Assembly (NCBI GenBank): GCA_015063725.1
Contig: SVTP01000004.1
Span: 1-64,000, forward strand
Direction: 5' to 3'
Length of the DNA stretch: 64,000 bases
From: Oscillospiraceae bacterium
GTDB lineage: Bacteria; Bacillota; Clostridia; Oscillospirales; CAG-272
Positions within the stretch are counted from its first letter, which is position 1; the number at the start of each line of letters is the position of its first letter. Position numbers and translations under genes: made by a program. The notes under the pieces were generated by a model that was not told where the DNA came from, ran no database searches, and was given only the letters and a program-made list of their open reading frames with translations. Below, one piece after another: positions 47,578-56,503 of this stretch.

Positions 47578-49301
47578 GATTGCTTCTCCTTGTAAAACGC
47601 TTTGATTTTGGATAGGTAGGTGAACACCTTAAGGATGGCAAACACTACGGCTACAATGGCAAGCTTGAGCCACACACCCGCATCGTTGCGGGAAGACAGG
47701 AAGAACGTGATTGCAAACACAATTGCCGACAGGAGAATGGCACCAATGCCCGCTCCCGTTTCGTTGGGGTTGTTTGTTTGCTCGTTAAAGGTTGCGTATT
47801 GCTCGTATTGTGGGTTCATGATGTCACTTTCCGCACCCGAGAACAGGTGCGCAACATACACGCCATAGATCATAATACCGATCAGGACGGCATCAGTTTT
47901 GCCAAACCCTGCCTCTATGGCAAATACGTTAACGGTAAAGATCAATCCCACAAGCGCTATGATCATTGGGAAGATCAGCTTGGAGATCAACAAGGTCGCA
48001 TAAGGTGTAGGTTGTATCTTGTTGAGATAGGAACTGGAGCCGTCACGGCTATAGACCGATGCGATATCAATGTTTGTCATCAGCATGATCAGCAAAATGA
48101 TGATGATGTTAAAGCAAACAGTCATTTGCGTGCCGATAAAACGGGTGTCCATTGCAGAATAGATCTTGTTGAGCAGATAGATCGCCATCGGCATGATTAC
48201 GATCAGTACCCCACCCAATTTGATAAACGCGTTGGAGCGAAGCCCAATCACAAATTCTTTTTTGACTGCCGAGAAGAACGGGAGCGTTTTGCGGTTTTTG
48301 CGCGGCTTGATCCTATCCTTCTTTTTGAACTCAAACGGCGTGGATGCCATTCGGTAGAAGAGCGGCTTGGAACACAGGAAGCAAAGTAGCAGCAACCCGC
48401 AGCCAAGCCCCGACAAAAGGAGCAATGACGGAAGCGTACCCGCGTGGAATATCACATTCGACAGTCCTACGGTTCTACCAACGATCAGCTCGGTAAAGGA
48501 ATAAATGGGGGCAAATGCCGCGACGTAGTCATTGAGAAAGGCTTGCACCTCCCAATACGTGTTGCCCCAGCTTTCAATAAAGTTGATATCCTCGGGAATC
48601 AAACCAATGAGCCACCACATCAAAAGGATGGCACCGCCGCCAAGTGCGATATACAAAAGATACTGTAAGATCTTGACGCGGTTGAGGAAAAGATAGACGA
48701 ACATTGCGGGGATCGACAAGAGTGCCGCAAGCAAAACGGGAATGCTTGAGATCAGCACAAACATCAAAATCAGCCAAGGGTAAAAAAGCAAGCCCTTGGG
48801 ATCTCCCGAGCCATACCCTCTTACCACCAGACCGTATGCAATAAACATGGGAATGGTAAACATAAAGCTCTTGCGAAGCTCGTACACGTAGTAGGTGGCA
48901 AGCTTGGAGAAGAACACAAGCGAGGGGGTTGTGGGGAACGTGAGAAGAACGGTGTTGTCCTTGGAAAAATAAAGAGATTTCATCAGCCCGATCGTATCGG
49001 TGATCAGCGAGAGTGCAAGCATAATACCAAACACCAACGAGATGACCGAAACGGGAACATCATGCGTGAGCGAGAACAAGCCGAGCAGCTTTACAAAATG
49101 GAAGATCACTGCAATGATCGCCGTGATCGCCGCAAACTCAATCAATAGCCACGTGATCTTGAAGATCAGCTTTTTGCGGGAACGCAGATAGCCGAGATCC
49201 ATTTTTTCCTTGAGCTGCATTTTGACCAGTGTTACGAGCGCTCGCCACTTTTCAAGGAAGGATGTCATAAATCCATCCTTTTTCAGCTTTGCTTTCGTCA
49301 T
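47574..49301 (-). CDS. ABC-2-like exporter permease
   Basis: 575 aa, multiple TM; 4-nt overlap with upstream ATPase fusion gene. Confidence 0.78.
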   Translation of the reverse strand: MTKAKLKKDGFMTSFLEKWRALVTLVKMQLKEKMDLGYLRSRKKLIFKITWLLIEFAAITAIIAVIFHFVKLLGLFSLTHDVPVSVISLVFGIMLALSLITDTIGLMKSLYFSKDNTVLLTFPTTPSLVFFSKLATYYVYELRKSFMFTIPMFIAYGLVVRGYGSGDPKGLLFYPWLILMFVLISSIPVLLAALLSIPAMFVYLFLNRVKILQYLLYIALGGGAILLMWWLIGLIPEDINFIESWGNTYWEVQAFLNDYVAAFAPIYSFTELIVGRTVGLSNVIFHAGTLPSLLLLSGLGCGLLLLCFLCSKPLFYRMASTPFEFKKKDRIKPRKNRKTLPFFSAVKKEFVIGLRSNAFIKLGGVLIVIMPMAIYLLNKIYSAMDTRFIGTQMTVCFNIIIILLIMLMTNIDIASVYSRDGSSSYLNKIQPTPYATLLISKLIFPMIIALVGLIFTVNVFAIEAGFGKTDAVLIGIMIYGVYVAHLFSGAESDIMNPQYEQYATFNEQTNNPNETGAGIGAILLSAIVFAITFFLSSRNDAGVWLKLAIVAVVFAILKVFTYLSKIKAFYKEKQS

Positions 49302-51556
49302 ACCGTCTCTCCTTGGGGCAAGGCGTGCCCTGCTGCCTCCTTAACAGATACGGGAGACTGCGTGTTGCCATCGATCATGCCCATATAGAATTGCTCAAGC
49401 GGAATACCGCTCTCTTTGATCTCGGCAACGGTTTTGGTGCAAAGGATCTGCCCCTTGCGAATGATTGCGATGCGGTCGCAAATGTTTTCTACAACGTCGA
49501 TGATGTGGCTGGAGAAGAATACGATGTTGCCGCGCGATGCGTGCTCCTTCATACACTCCTTCACCTGAAAGATGGATTCGGGGTCAAGACCTGTCAGCGG
49601 CTCATCCAAGATCCAGATCTTGGGGTTGTGGACCAGTGCCGACATGATGGTGATCTTTTGCTTCATACCGTGAGAGTAGGTCTTCATCGGGTTGTCGATC
49701 GCCGTTTCCAGACGGAATCTCTTGACGTATTCGCCAATGCGCCCGTCGCGATCCTCGCGGGAAACGTTGTAAAGGTCGGCGATATAGTTGATATATTCTC
49801 TACCCGTCAGATTTTCGTAAAGTGCGTAGTGGTCGGGTACAAAGCCGATCTGCATTTTTGCTTCTACCGATTGCTTTTCTGCGTCGTAACCGGAGATCTC
49901 GATCTCTCCCGAGGTGATGGTCTGAATACCGACGATGGATTTGATAATGGTGGATTTACCTGCGCCGTTGGGGCCGAGGAAGCCAAAGATCTGTCCACCC
50001 TCAATTTCAAGGTTTGCCTTGTAAACTGCGTAAACGTCGCTGGTGGAGTATCGTTTTGAAAAATCGCGAAGGATCAGCTTGCCTTCGTTTTGGGGATTCA
50101 TAGGTTCCTGCATACTGCGTCCTGCAAGATGCACCTCAAGTGCCAGCCTATCTGCTTTGATCTTGCGGTTCCTTTCCATAATAATTTCGTAAGTGTCAAT
50201 GATCTCAAATGCCTGCTCGTAAATAAACCACATAGCAAAGGAAAGCACAATATAGACCACAAAGTAGAGTGATTGATACACAGGGTATATCAAAAGATTC
50301 AGGTCACCGAGCTTGAACGCAAAGGTGATCTTTCTGAGATCCTCTGCCCAGTCGCCAAGCTTTTCGGCAATGAAGTCGGAATTGATAAAGAAGAAGTCGA
50401 CCGAGTGCCCCTCTGCGGTGAGCCACGCATTCATAAAAAGGACAAATGCATAGTAACCGAAGAAAGCAATGAGCGAGTAGACAAACTGCTTCATTTTGGG
50501 GCGTGCGAAAATCTTAAGAGTCATCAAAAGCAAGGGCAACAGCATTGCCATGTAGTGGTTCGTCCAAAACTGCATAGAGGACGAGGAGAGCCAGTTTGCT
50601 TTGTCGGTGTTCGGCATGATCATTGCAAAGAATGCGCCGAGCACGTTGATGAAAATGGTAAAGTAATAAAGCTTTTCCATCTTGAAAATAAGCACCAAAG
50701 GGATGATGAACATCGCCGTGTTGCAAAGGTGCAAGGGCCATTGATGCAGATTGACAAAAACGGAAAAATCGTAATTGTAGCAAAAGGAGATCATGGTTGC
50801 CATGCTGATGTAAAGCAAGGCAAATCTCTTTTGCTCGTATTCACATCTTGCAAACAAGAAATGAACAACCAGTGCAAACACGACCGCACCGTAAAGGAAC
50901 AGTCTGTGCGTCAGGGTAAAGTTTTCAATCAGGATGGCATCGCTGCCCAGTCCAAAGAGAGCCTGCGGCACCCAGTGCGGCATTGAAATAGCCACCATGC
51001 CAACAAAAATTGCCACGGTCAGTAAAATCTTTTTGAGATTGAAAACAGGGCGTTTTTGCTTGGTGATCTGAAAGAGTGCCAGAGCAAGTCCTACTCCAAG
51101 CTCAAGAGCAAAGATGAGCAGGCGGTAATGGAAGCCGTTGGCAAGCTCTCCGTCCTGCGCGCGGTTGAGCATAGGGAGCGCAACGATCGAAAGTGCGTAA
51201 ACGCCAAAGGCTACGTAGCGAACAATGGGAGCAACGAGCGGAATGTGCTTTTCAAAAAACGGATAGGTGATTGCGGCGAGCTGAACGGCGTAGATGAGCC
51301 AGAACAAAAGTGCCGACAAAATAACCATTGTGCCACCCTGCGGACCGAACGGCGAATAAACGTTGAGACCAATGGTCTCCTGAATGAGCGGTGTACCGCC
51401 AAAAAAGCGAACAAAAAAGAGCGTCGAATAGACCAGCGCCACCAACCGTGCGTTGCTCATGCGCTCTCCAAAGATGTCTTTATTTCGTAAGAGAAACAAA
51501 AATGCAAAAGTCAATAAACAGGATGCCAATGCAGCACCGTAGTACAAATAAATCAA
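49298..51556 (-). CDS. Fusion: YwaF/TIGR02206-like multi-TM domain plus ABC ATPase
   Basis: N-term about 12 TM including LHQWPLHLCNTAMFIIPLVLIF; C-term FGFLGPNGAGKSTIIKSIVGI, YSHGMKQKITIMSAL, IWILDEPLTGLDP. Confidence 0.88.
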   Translation of the reverse strand: MIYLYYGAALASCLLTFAFLFLLRNKDIFGERMSNARLVALVYSTLFFVRFFGGTPLIQETIGLNVYSPFGPQGGTMVILSALLFWLIYAVQLAAITYPFFEKHIPLVAPIVRYVAFGVYALSIVALPMLNRAQDGELANGFHYRLLIFALELGVGLALALFQITKQKRPVFNLKKILLTVAIFVGMVAISMPHWVPQALFGLGSDAILIENFTLTHRLFLYGAVVFALVVHFLFARCEYEQKRFALLYISMATMISFCYNYDFSVFVNLHQWPLHLCNTAMFIIPLVLIFKMEKLYYFTIFINVLGAFFAMIMPNTDKANWLSSSSMQFWTNHYMAMLLPLLLMTLKIFARPKMKQFVYSLIAFFGYYAFVLFMNAWLTAEGHSVDFFFINSDFIAEKLGDWAEDLRKITFAFKLGDLNLLIYPVYQSLYFVVYIVLSFAMWFIYEQAFEIIDTYEIIMERNRKIKADRLALEVHLAGRSMQEPMNPQNEGKLILRDFSKRYSTSDVYAVYKANLEIEGGQIFGFLGPNGAGKSTIIKSIVGIQTITSGEIEISGYDAEKQSVEAKMQIGFVPDHYALYENLTGREYINYIADLYNVSREDRDGRIGEYVKRFRLETAIDNPMKTYSHGMKQKITIMSALVHNPKIWILDEPLTGLDPESIFQVKECMKEHASRGNIVFFSSHIIDVVENICDRIAIIRKGQILCTKTVAEIKESGIPLEQFYMGMIDGNTQSPVSVKEAAGHALPQGETV

Positions 51557-51700
51557 TGCAATATCCTCCTATAGGATTTGGGTAAATGAGATACCAATCT
51601 CGAATACAAAACGCACGTTTAAAAGATATCTCGGTATTTGCCTAAAAAGGTTACACTGCTGTGTAATTTATAAGCAAAAAGAAACGTTTTGGCTTTAAAA

Positions 51701-51740
51701 AAATCAGCCCTTTTTTTCGTCAGAATAAAAGGACTGATTT
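51701..51740 (-). terminator. Terminator of tRNA-Pro
   Basis: AAATCAGTCCTTTT...AAAAGGGCTGATTT then T-run on minus strand. Confidence 0.6.
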
Positions 51741-51757
51741 CTATAATGTTAAGAAAT

Positions 51758-51834
51758 TGGTCGGAGTGACAGGATTCGAACCTGCGGCCTCTTGGTCCCG
51801 AACCAAGCGCACTACCAAACTGTGCCACACCCCG
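51758..51834 (-). tRNA. tRNA-Pro (anticodon CGG), CCA encoded
   Basis: CGGGGTGTGGCACAGTTTGGTAGTGCGCTTGGTTCGGGACCAAGAGGCCGCAGGTTCGAATCCTGTCACTCCGACCA folds as cloverleaf. Confidence 0.95.
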
Positions 51835-52157
51835 AGAATTTTTTTGAATTCTCTGATACTATACGACCGGCAAGGAAACCGGATCGCCAAATGCCGCCTT
51901 GCGACATGAGGCTAGCACCCAAATATGGTACTATACCCCGATTGGATTTTATTGTTTTTTTATTTTTTGTGACTGTGTGCGATGGTGAAAATATCAAATT
52001 GTCAATGTGAAGATTATCTGTTGGTTTGGTGAACCGCCGTCACATCACCACGCCGACATTATAACACAACATCGCATCTTTGTCAACCTTTTTTTCAAAA
52101 ATACTTTCTTGTGTGCGGCAGTAATATGTGCTAAAATAAGAAAATCAACACAAAAAC

Positions 52158-52188
52158 GGGAATTGAACTCACAAGGAGCTCAATTCCC
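52158..52188. terminator. Terminator downstream of the metallophosphoesterase gene
   Basis: GGGAATTGAactc..GAGCTCAATTCCC. Confidence 0.5.
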
Positions 52189-52209
52189 TCTCAAAAAATG
52201 GAAAAACTG

Positions 52210-54531
52210 TTATTTTTCAATAATAAAAGTGGCGTAAGCAAAGGTTTCACCTTTTGCAAATTCGTAGCCTTCAAATACAATGCAGTCCTCGTAAACGTGA
52301 ACGATGTAGCCCTCGGAACGCCCCTCTCCACTGCCGACCAGAACGCGAGGTGTTGAGCAAGCCGGAATGTGTACCATCGTTGCAAAAGTGCCATCTTTGT
52401 TATCAATGTTCTTATCGTAATTGGTCTTGCCCGGCTTGGGAGTAACAAATTGCGAATCAAATGCCCAATGAGAGTGTCCGCTGAAATACACTACGTTGGT
52501 GTATTTTTGGAAATACTCGTTAAACTTTTTATATTCCACGGTGGAGCTGATCATAGGCAAGCCGTATTCGCTACCGCTTGCATTGGTGGCATCCCCCACT
52601 TCCTCATCCATAAAGGTGTGGAAGAAGAGGAACACGGTTGTGTCCTTATATTGCTCCAATCTTGCTTCCAGCCAATTGAGCTGATAGTCATCCAACAAAC
52701 GCGAGGTGGAACTTCCGTAATCGTAATATTTTTGGTGCAAAAAGATCATCACACTGCCATCGGGGAGTTCGACCGCATAATCCAGCTCGTTGTCATCAAA
52801 GAACAGATAATCAAGCTCGCTATCGTACTCCACTACATCTCTTGCGTATCGCATATACCAATCGTAAGAGAATCCCGTGTATTTTGCCTCGTGATTGCCC
52901 GTTGTTGTAAAAATGGGCATATCGGGGGCGGTTTTGTAGATCTCTTTGATAGCGTTTGCATGCAAAATATATTCACTCTCTATGTTGTCATACGAGAAGT
53001 CGCCGCAAATGCCAATGGCGATTGCGCCTTTTTCATAGAGCACTTTGGATGCATTGACAAAGTGGTTATATGGGATAGAGGTCGAGCCGTAGCGCGTACC
53101 TTGATGGGTATCAGACAGAGCACCGAAGACGTACAGTTCTTCTTCGGCAAACAAATGGGACTCAGGGATCGCGTAGGAATAGGTGATTTGTTTATCGCCG
53201 CTGACGGCAATCAAGCGAGTCGCTCCACGAGGGATGGCGGTAAAGGATTGAACGGTAACCTCTGCCTCCTCGTTTTCCATAAACTCGTCAGAATAGAGCA
53301 TTGTGTAATCTTTCAGCTTTCCGTTCGCATCTGCCCAATAGAAGGTGTAGACATCCGATGTTTCGGGCAAAAAGGTGAACGTTCCGCCTGCAAAGCCGGG
53401 AGCATCATATAGAAAGTCATACGAGAGGATACCTGCGGGAACGTAAACCTTGCCACAACCTATGCAGACATCATTGGTATAGATGTGGTCGTGGGTTGCG
53501 GGAATGAATACACGTTTGCACTCCCCGCAAGGGCAAGCAAGGAGCTTTTCTCCGTCCTCGCCGCAAGTCGCTTCTTTGAGAACAGTCTCGTTTAGGTAGG
53601 AATGTGCGTGATATTCGCCAACCTTGACAAAATAAAGGTCGCGATAGTGTTGAGACTTGGGACAGGATGCTGCGTGCTCGATTTTGATGATGTTCTCACC
53701 CGCAACAAGATTGACCATAACACCGTACATATAAATGCCGTGTGTGCTGTTACGCATATTGCTATAATCCATATTGGCGTAGCCGTATGAGGTCTCGATC
53801 ACCTGCTCATTTTCGGTGCCGCCGTTAACGGTATATTTTGTGCCGCGCACTTGCGCATCCTTAAGGCGAAAATGAAGGATCATTTCATAAACACCGCCCT
53901 CGGGAACGGTTACCTTGTAGACCAAGCAGTTTGCTGAGTTTTCAAGCACATACCAATGCTCGATCCCCTCGGTAGTGGATTTGCTCGGCGAGACGGAAAG
54001 GGATTTATCATAGTCACCCGCCCAAACGTGGACACCGTTTTGATAGCCGTCAAGCAGTTCGGGAGAAAAATGGTAGGTGTCGGTTTTACCGTCGCCGTCG
54101 GCATCGTAAACAGAGGAAATTTCGTATATGGGAATGGGGGTAAAAGCACAGGTTGCACATATACCGCTGGTGTAAATGTGAACACCCGTAGCAGGAATGT
54201 CACTTTCTTTGCTCTCCCCGCAGCTACAATAGGCTACCTGCGTGCCATTTTGCACACACGTGGGCTCTTTGGTAACGGTTACACGGTCAAATAAATGCTC
54301 GTGCGGCGGTTCGGGGGGCGTAGTGACCTCGGGAGTAGTGTTCTCGGGAGTGGTGTTCTCGGGAGTGGTGTTCTCGGGAGTGGTATTCTCGGGGGGAGTG
54401 GTTTGGGGTGTTGTGATATCCGATATTGGCTCTTGCAGGGTTGTTTGCTCGGGCGTATGAGGCTCCAAAAACGGCAAACAGCTTGTGAGCAAAAACATCA
54501 ATACAACGGATAACAAGAGAATCCGTTTCAT
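52210..54531 (-). CDS. Calcineurin-like metallophosphoesterase lipoprotein with TPENT repeats and Cys-rich modules
   Basis: LTSCLPF lipobox; ALSDTHQG, GDFSYDN, TTGNHEAKYTG, FSGHSHW; CSCGESK and CPCGECK modules. Confidence 0.88.
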   Translation of the reverse strand: MKRILLLSVVLMFLLTSCLPFLEPHTPEQTTLQEPISDITTPQTTPPENTTPENTTPENTTPENTTPEVTTPPEPPHEHLFDRVTVTKEPTCVQNGTQVAYCSCGESKESDIPATGVHIYTSGICATCAFTPIPIYEISSVYDADGDGKTDTYHFSPELLDGYQNGVHVWAGDYDKSLSVSPSKSTTEGIEHWYVLENSANCLVYKVTVPEGGVYEMILHFRLKDAQVRGTKYTVNGGTENEQVIETSYGYANMDYSNMRNSTHGIYMYGVMVNLVAGENIIKIEHAASCPKSQHYRDLYFVKVGEYHAHSYLNETVLKEATCGEDGEKLLACPCGECKRVFIPATHDHIYTNDVCIGCGKVYVPAGILSYDFLYDAPGFAGGTFTFLPETSDVYTFYWADANGKLKDYTMLYSDEFMENEEAEVTVQSFTAIPRGATRLIAVSGDKQITYSYAIPESHLFAEEELYVFGALSDTHQGTRYGSTSIPYNHFVNASKVLYEKGAIAIGICGDFSYDNIESEYILHANAIKEIYKTAPDMPIFTTTGNHEAKYTGFSYDWYMRYARDVVEYDSELDYLFFDDNELDYAVELPDGSVMIFLHQKYYDYGSSTSRLLDDYQLNWLEARLEQYKDTTVFLFFHTFMDEEVGDATNASGSEYGLPMISSTVEYKKFNEYFQKYTNVVYFSGHSHWAFDSQFVTPKPGKTNYDKNIDNKDGTFATMVHIPACSTPRVLVGSGEGRSEGYIVHVYEDCIVFEGYEFAKGETFAYATFIIEK
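54330..54395. repeat. 15-bp tandem repeat encoding TPENT
   Basis: GGGAGTGGTGTTCTC units x4-5. Confidence 0.85.
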
Positions 54532-54567
54532 GTTTCTTCTCCTTTGAGATTTGAGATTTGTAGCAGA

Positions 54568-56328
54568 TTACGAAACAGGAACCAGCGCGGGATGCTGTAA
54601 GGGGTTGTTCCCTGCTACCTCAACGCCAAACAAAGCAGCAATGGTTTTGGGGATCTGGGTGTTTTCAATCGTTCTGCCGTCAAAGACCTCGGCATCGGCA
54701 CCGTAGGCAAACACGGGAACATTTGCAGCAGTGTGATTGCCCGTTGTGTAATAGAAGTCGCCGTTGTCGGCAATTTGCAGACCGCCTGTTTCGTGGTCGG
54801 CAGTAATGATGACCGTGGTATCGGGATTGTAGAATGCGTACTCCATAAACAGGGCGATTGCCTGATTGAAGCGCAGCATTGTCAGGTAAGCATTTTGGGC
54901 ATCGTTGCTATGGCAATGCTTGTCGATATACGCTTCCTCATACATCATGAAGAAGCCGTCCTCATCTTCTGAGAGAGACGTCAGTGTTCTTGCAATGGCA
55001 GCGCGCAGATTTTCGATTTGGGCATCGGTATCATAATTGTAGTTGCAATCGATAACAGTACCGTAGGCATCGGTCAGTTTTGCCTGCGAGGCAAGAATAT
55101 CCGCACTGTCGTTGCGATTGTTGGCGTGTGCCGAGAAGGATGCGGGAGTGGCACCCGTTTGCGCCTCGGTGGACATAACGGCGGTCGCCTTGCCCTTGCC
55201 TGCTGCAAGCTCTGTCAGCGAGGGAACGTCATTTTTGTCGCCGTCCTTGCCAATGTATCCGTTAACGGTTTTATAGCCGGAGGAGAGCGCAGTTCCTGCC
55301 GCGGCACTGTCGGTGGTGCCCGAAAGAGAATTGGTTTTTGCTTCTCCAATGTAGGGGAACAGGTAGCCGTAGAAGAAATCCTCACCGTCGCTGTAATCGG
55401 CAATGCTTGCATTTTTGTAGGCGTCAAAAAGCTTGGTCTGGTTGAGACCCATACCGTCACCGATGAGCAAAATAAAGTTCTTTGCCTTTTGCACAATGGG
55501 GGTGCAGATGCTGACGGTTTGGGGAATATGAACATCAAAAGCCGCGCCGGGGATGTAGGTCTCTACAAAGTAATACGCCGCAGCGGCAATGATGAAGTAG
55601 TCGCCCTCAAGCGCTATATGGTCCTCGGTGGCAAGGAATGCAAATTCCATGCCCTCGGTGGCAGCATCCAGACTTTGCGAAATGGGACGAGTTGTTTCGC
55701 CTACAACGATCTCGTGGGCGTTCTCTTTGTCGGATGCGTCAATAGGCATAACGGAAAGAACGATGCCTGTGCGCACCTCGATCTCGGCGGCGATATACTC
55801 TGCCGCGCGAACGGTGTAATCGGATGCGTGCTCGTCATAAACGATGACGTAAGAGAAAAGTGCATCACCGCACAAAAACGGAACGGATGCATCCTTTTCG
55901 CCACACCATTTGCAAATAGCATCCACATAACTGTGCTCACCCGTGGCGGGAACGCTCTCCTTTCGAATAGCACCGCAAGCGGTGCAGGTGGCAGTCATTT
56001 CACCGTCACCCATGCAGGTGGGCTCTTTGGTAATAACGGCTTCACCGTAGCTGTGCTCACCGGTATCCTCCAGAGATATTCTTTGCCACTCACCACACGC
56101 GCACATGCCTTGCCAGCTTCCGGGATTGATGCAGGTAGCATCCGTAATAACAATGTTTTGATCGTAAACGTGCTTGTGCGCCGTTTCTTCCGGTGTTGTC
56201 ACCTCGGGCGTGGTTTCTGCAGGTGTCGTCACTTCGGGCGTGGTGGTATTCGGCGTTTTCTCTTTTGCAAGGTTACAACTACACAAAAGAAGTGTGAGAA
56301 AAACGAGTAAGAAGCATAATTTTTTCAT
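54568..56328 (-). CDS. Alkaline phosphatase family lipoprotein with Cys-rich modules
   Basis: LLCSCNLA lipobox; FILLIGDGMGLNQT, GTTDSAAAGTALSSGYKT, ITADHETGGL, GNHTAANVPVFAYG. Confidence 0.92.
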   Translation of the reverse strand: MKKLCFLLVFLTLLLCSCNLAKEKTPNTTTPEVTTPAETTPEVTTPEETAHKHVYDQNIVITDATCINPGSWQGMCACGEWQRISLEDTGEHSYGEAVITKEPTCMGDGEMTATCTACGAIRKESVPATGEHSYVDAICKWCGEKDASVPFLCGDALFSYVIVYDEHASDYTVRAAEYIAAEIEVRTGIVLSVMPIDASDKENAHEIVVGETTRPISQSLDAATEGMEFAFLATEDHIALEGDYFIIAAAAYYFVETYIPGAAFDVHIPQTVSICTPIVQKAKNFILLIGDGMGLNQTKLFDAYKNASIADYSDGEDFFYGYLFPYIGEAKTNSLSGTTDSAAAGTALSSGYKTVNGYIGKDGDKNDVPSLTELAAGKGKATAVMSTEAQTGATPASFSAHANNRNDSADILASQAKLTDAYGTVIDCNYNYDTDAQIENLRAAIARTLTSLSEDEDGFFMMYEEAYIDKHCHSNDAQNAYLTMLRFNQAIALFMEYAFYNPDTTVIITADHETGGLQIADNGDFYYTTGNHTAANVPVFAYGADAEVFDGRTIENTQIPKTIAALFGVEVAGNNPLQHPALVPVS

Positions 56329-56443
56329 AAAGATCCTCCTCGTAATAAAAATGTGGGGATGGGTGTCTTGCTGATTTTATTATACCATCCCCTCTTTGGG
56401 GCTGTCAAGTGCATTTTATAAACTTTTATTCCCTCAAAAGATA

Positions 56444-56472
56444 TTGAAATTCGCGCGCGGGCGTGATATAAT
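56444..56472 (+). promoter_or_regulatory. Promoter TTGAAA-17-TATAAT for the GTPase-NYN fusion
   Basis: Near-consensus hexamers, 17-bp spacer. Confidence 0.7.
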
Positions 56473-56503
56473 AATGCTGAATACGAAAGAAAGGAAACAG
56501 GAC

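Noticed and set aside
54310-54400. Short tandem repeats as a CRISPR or origin iteron
   Set aside because: In-frame TPENT coding repeats of a lipoprotein linker.
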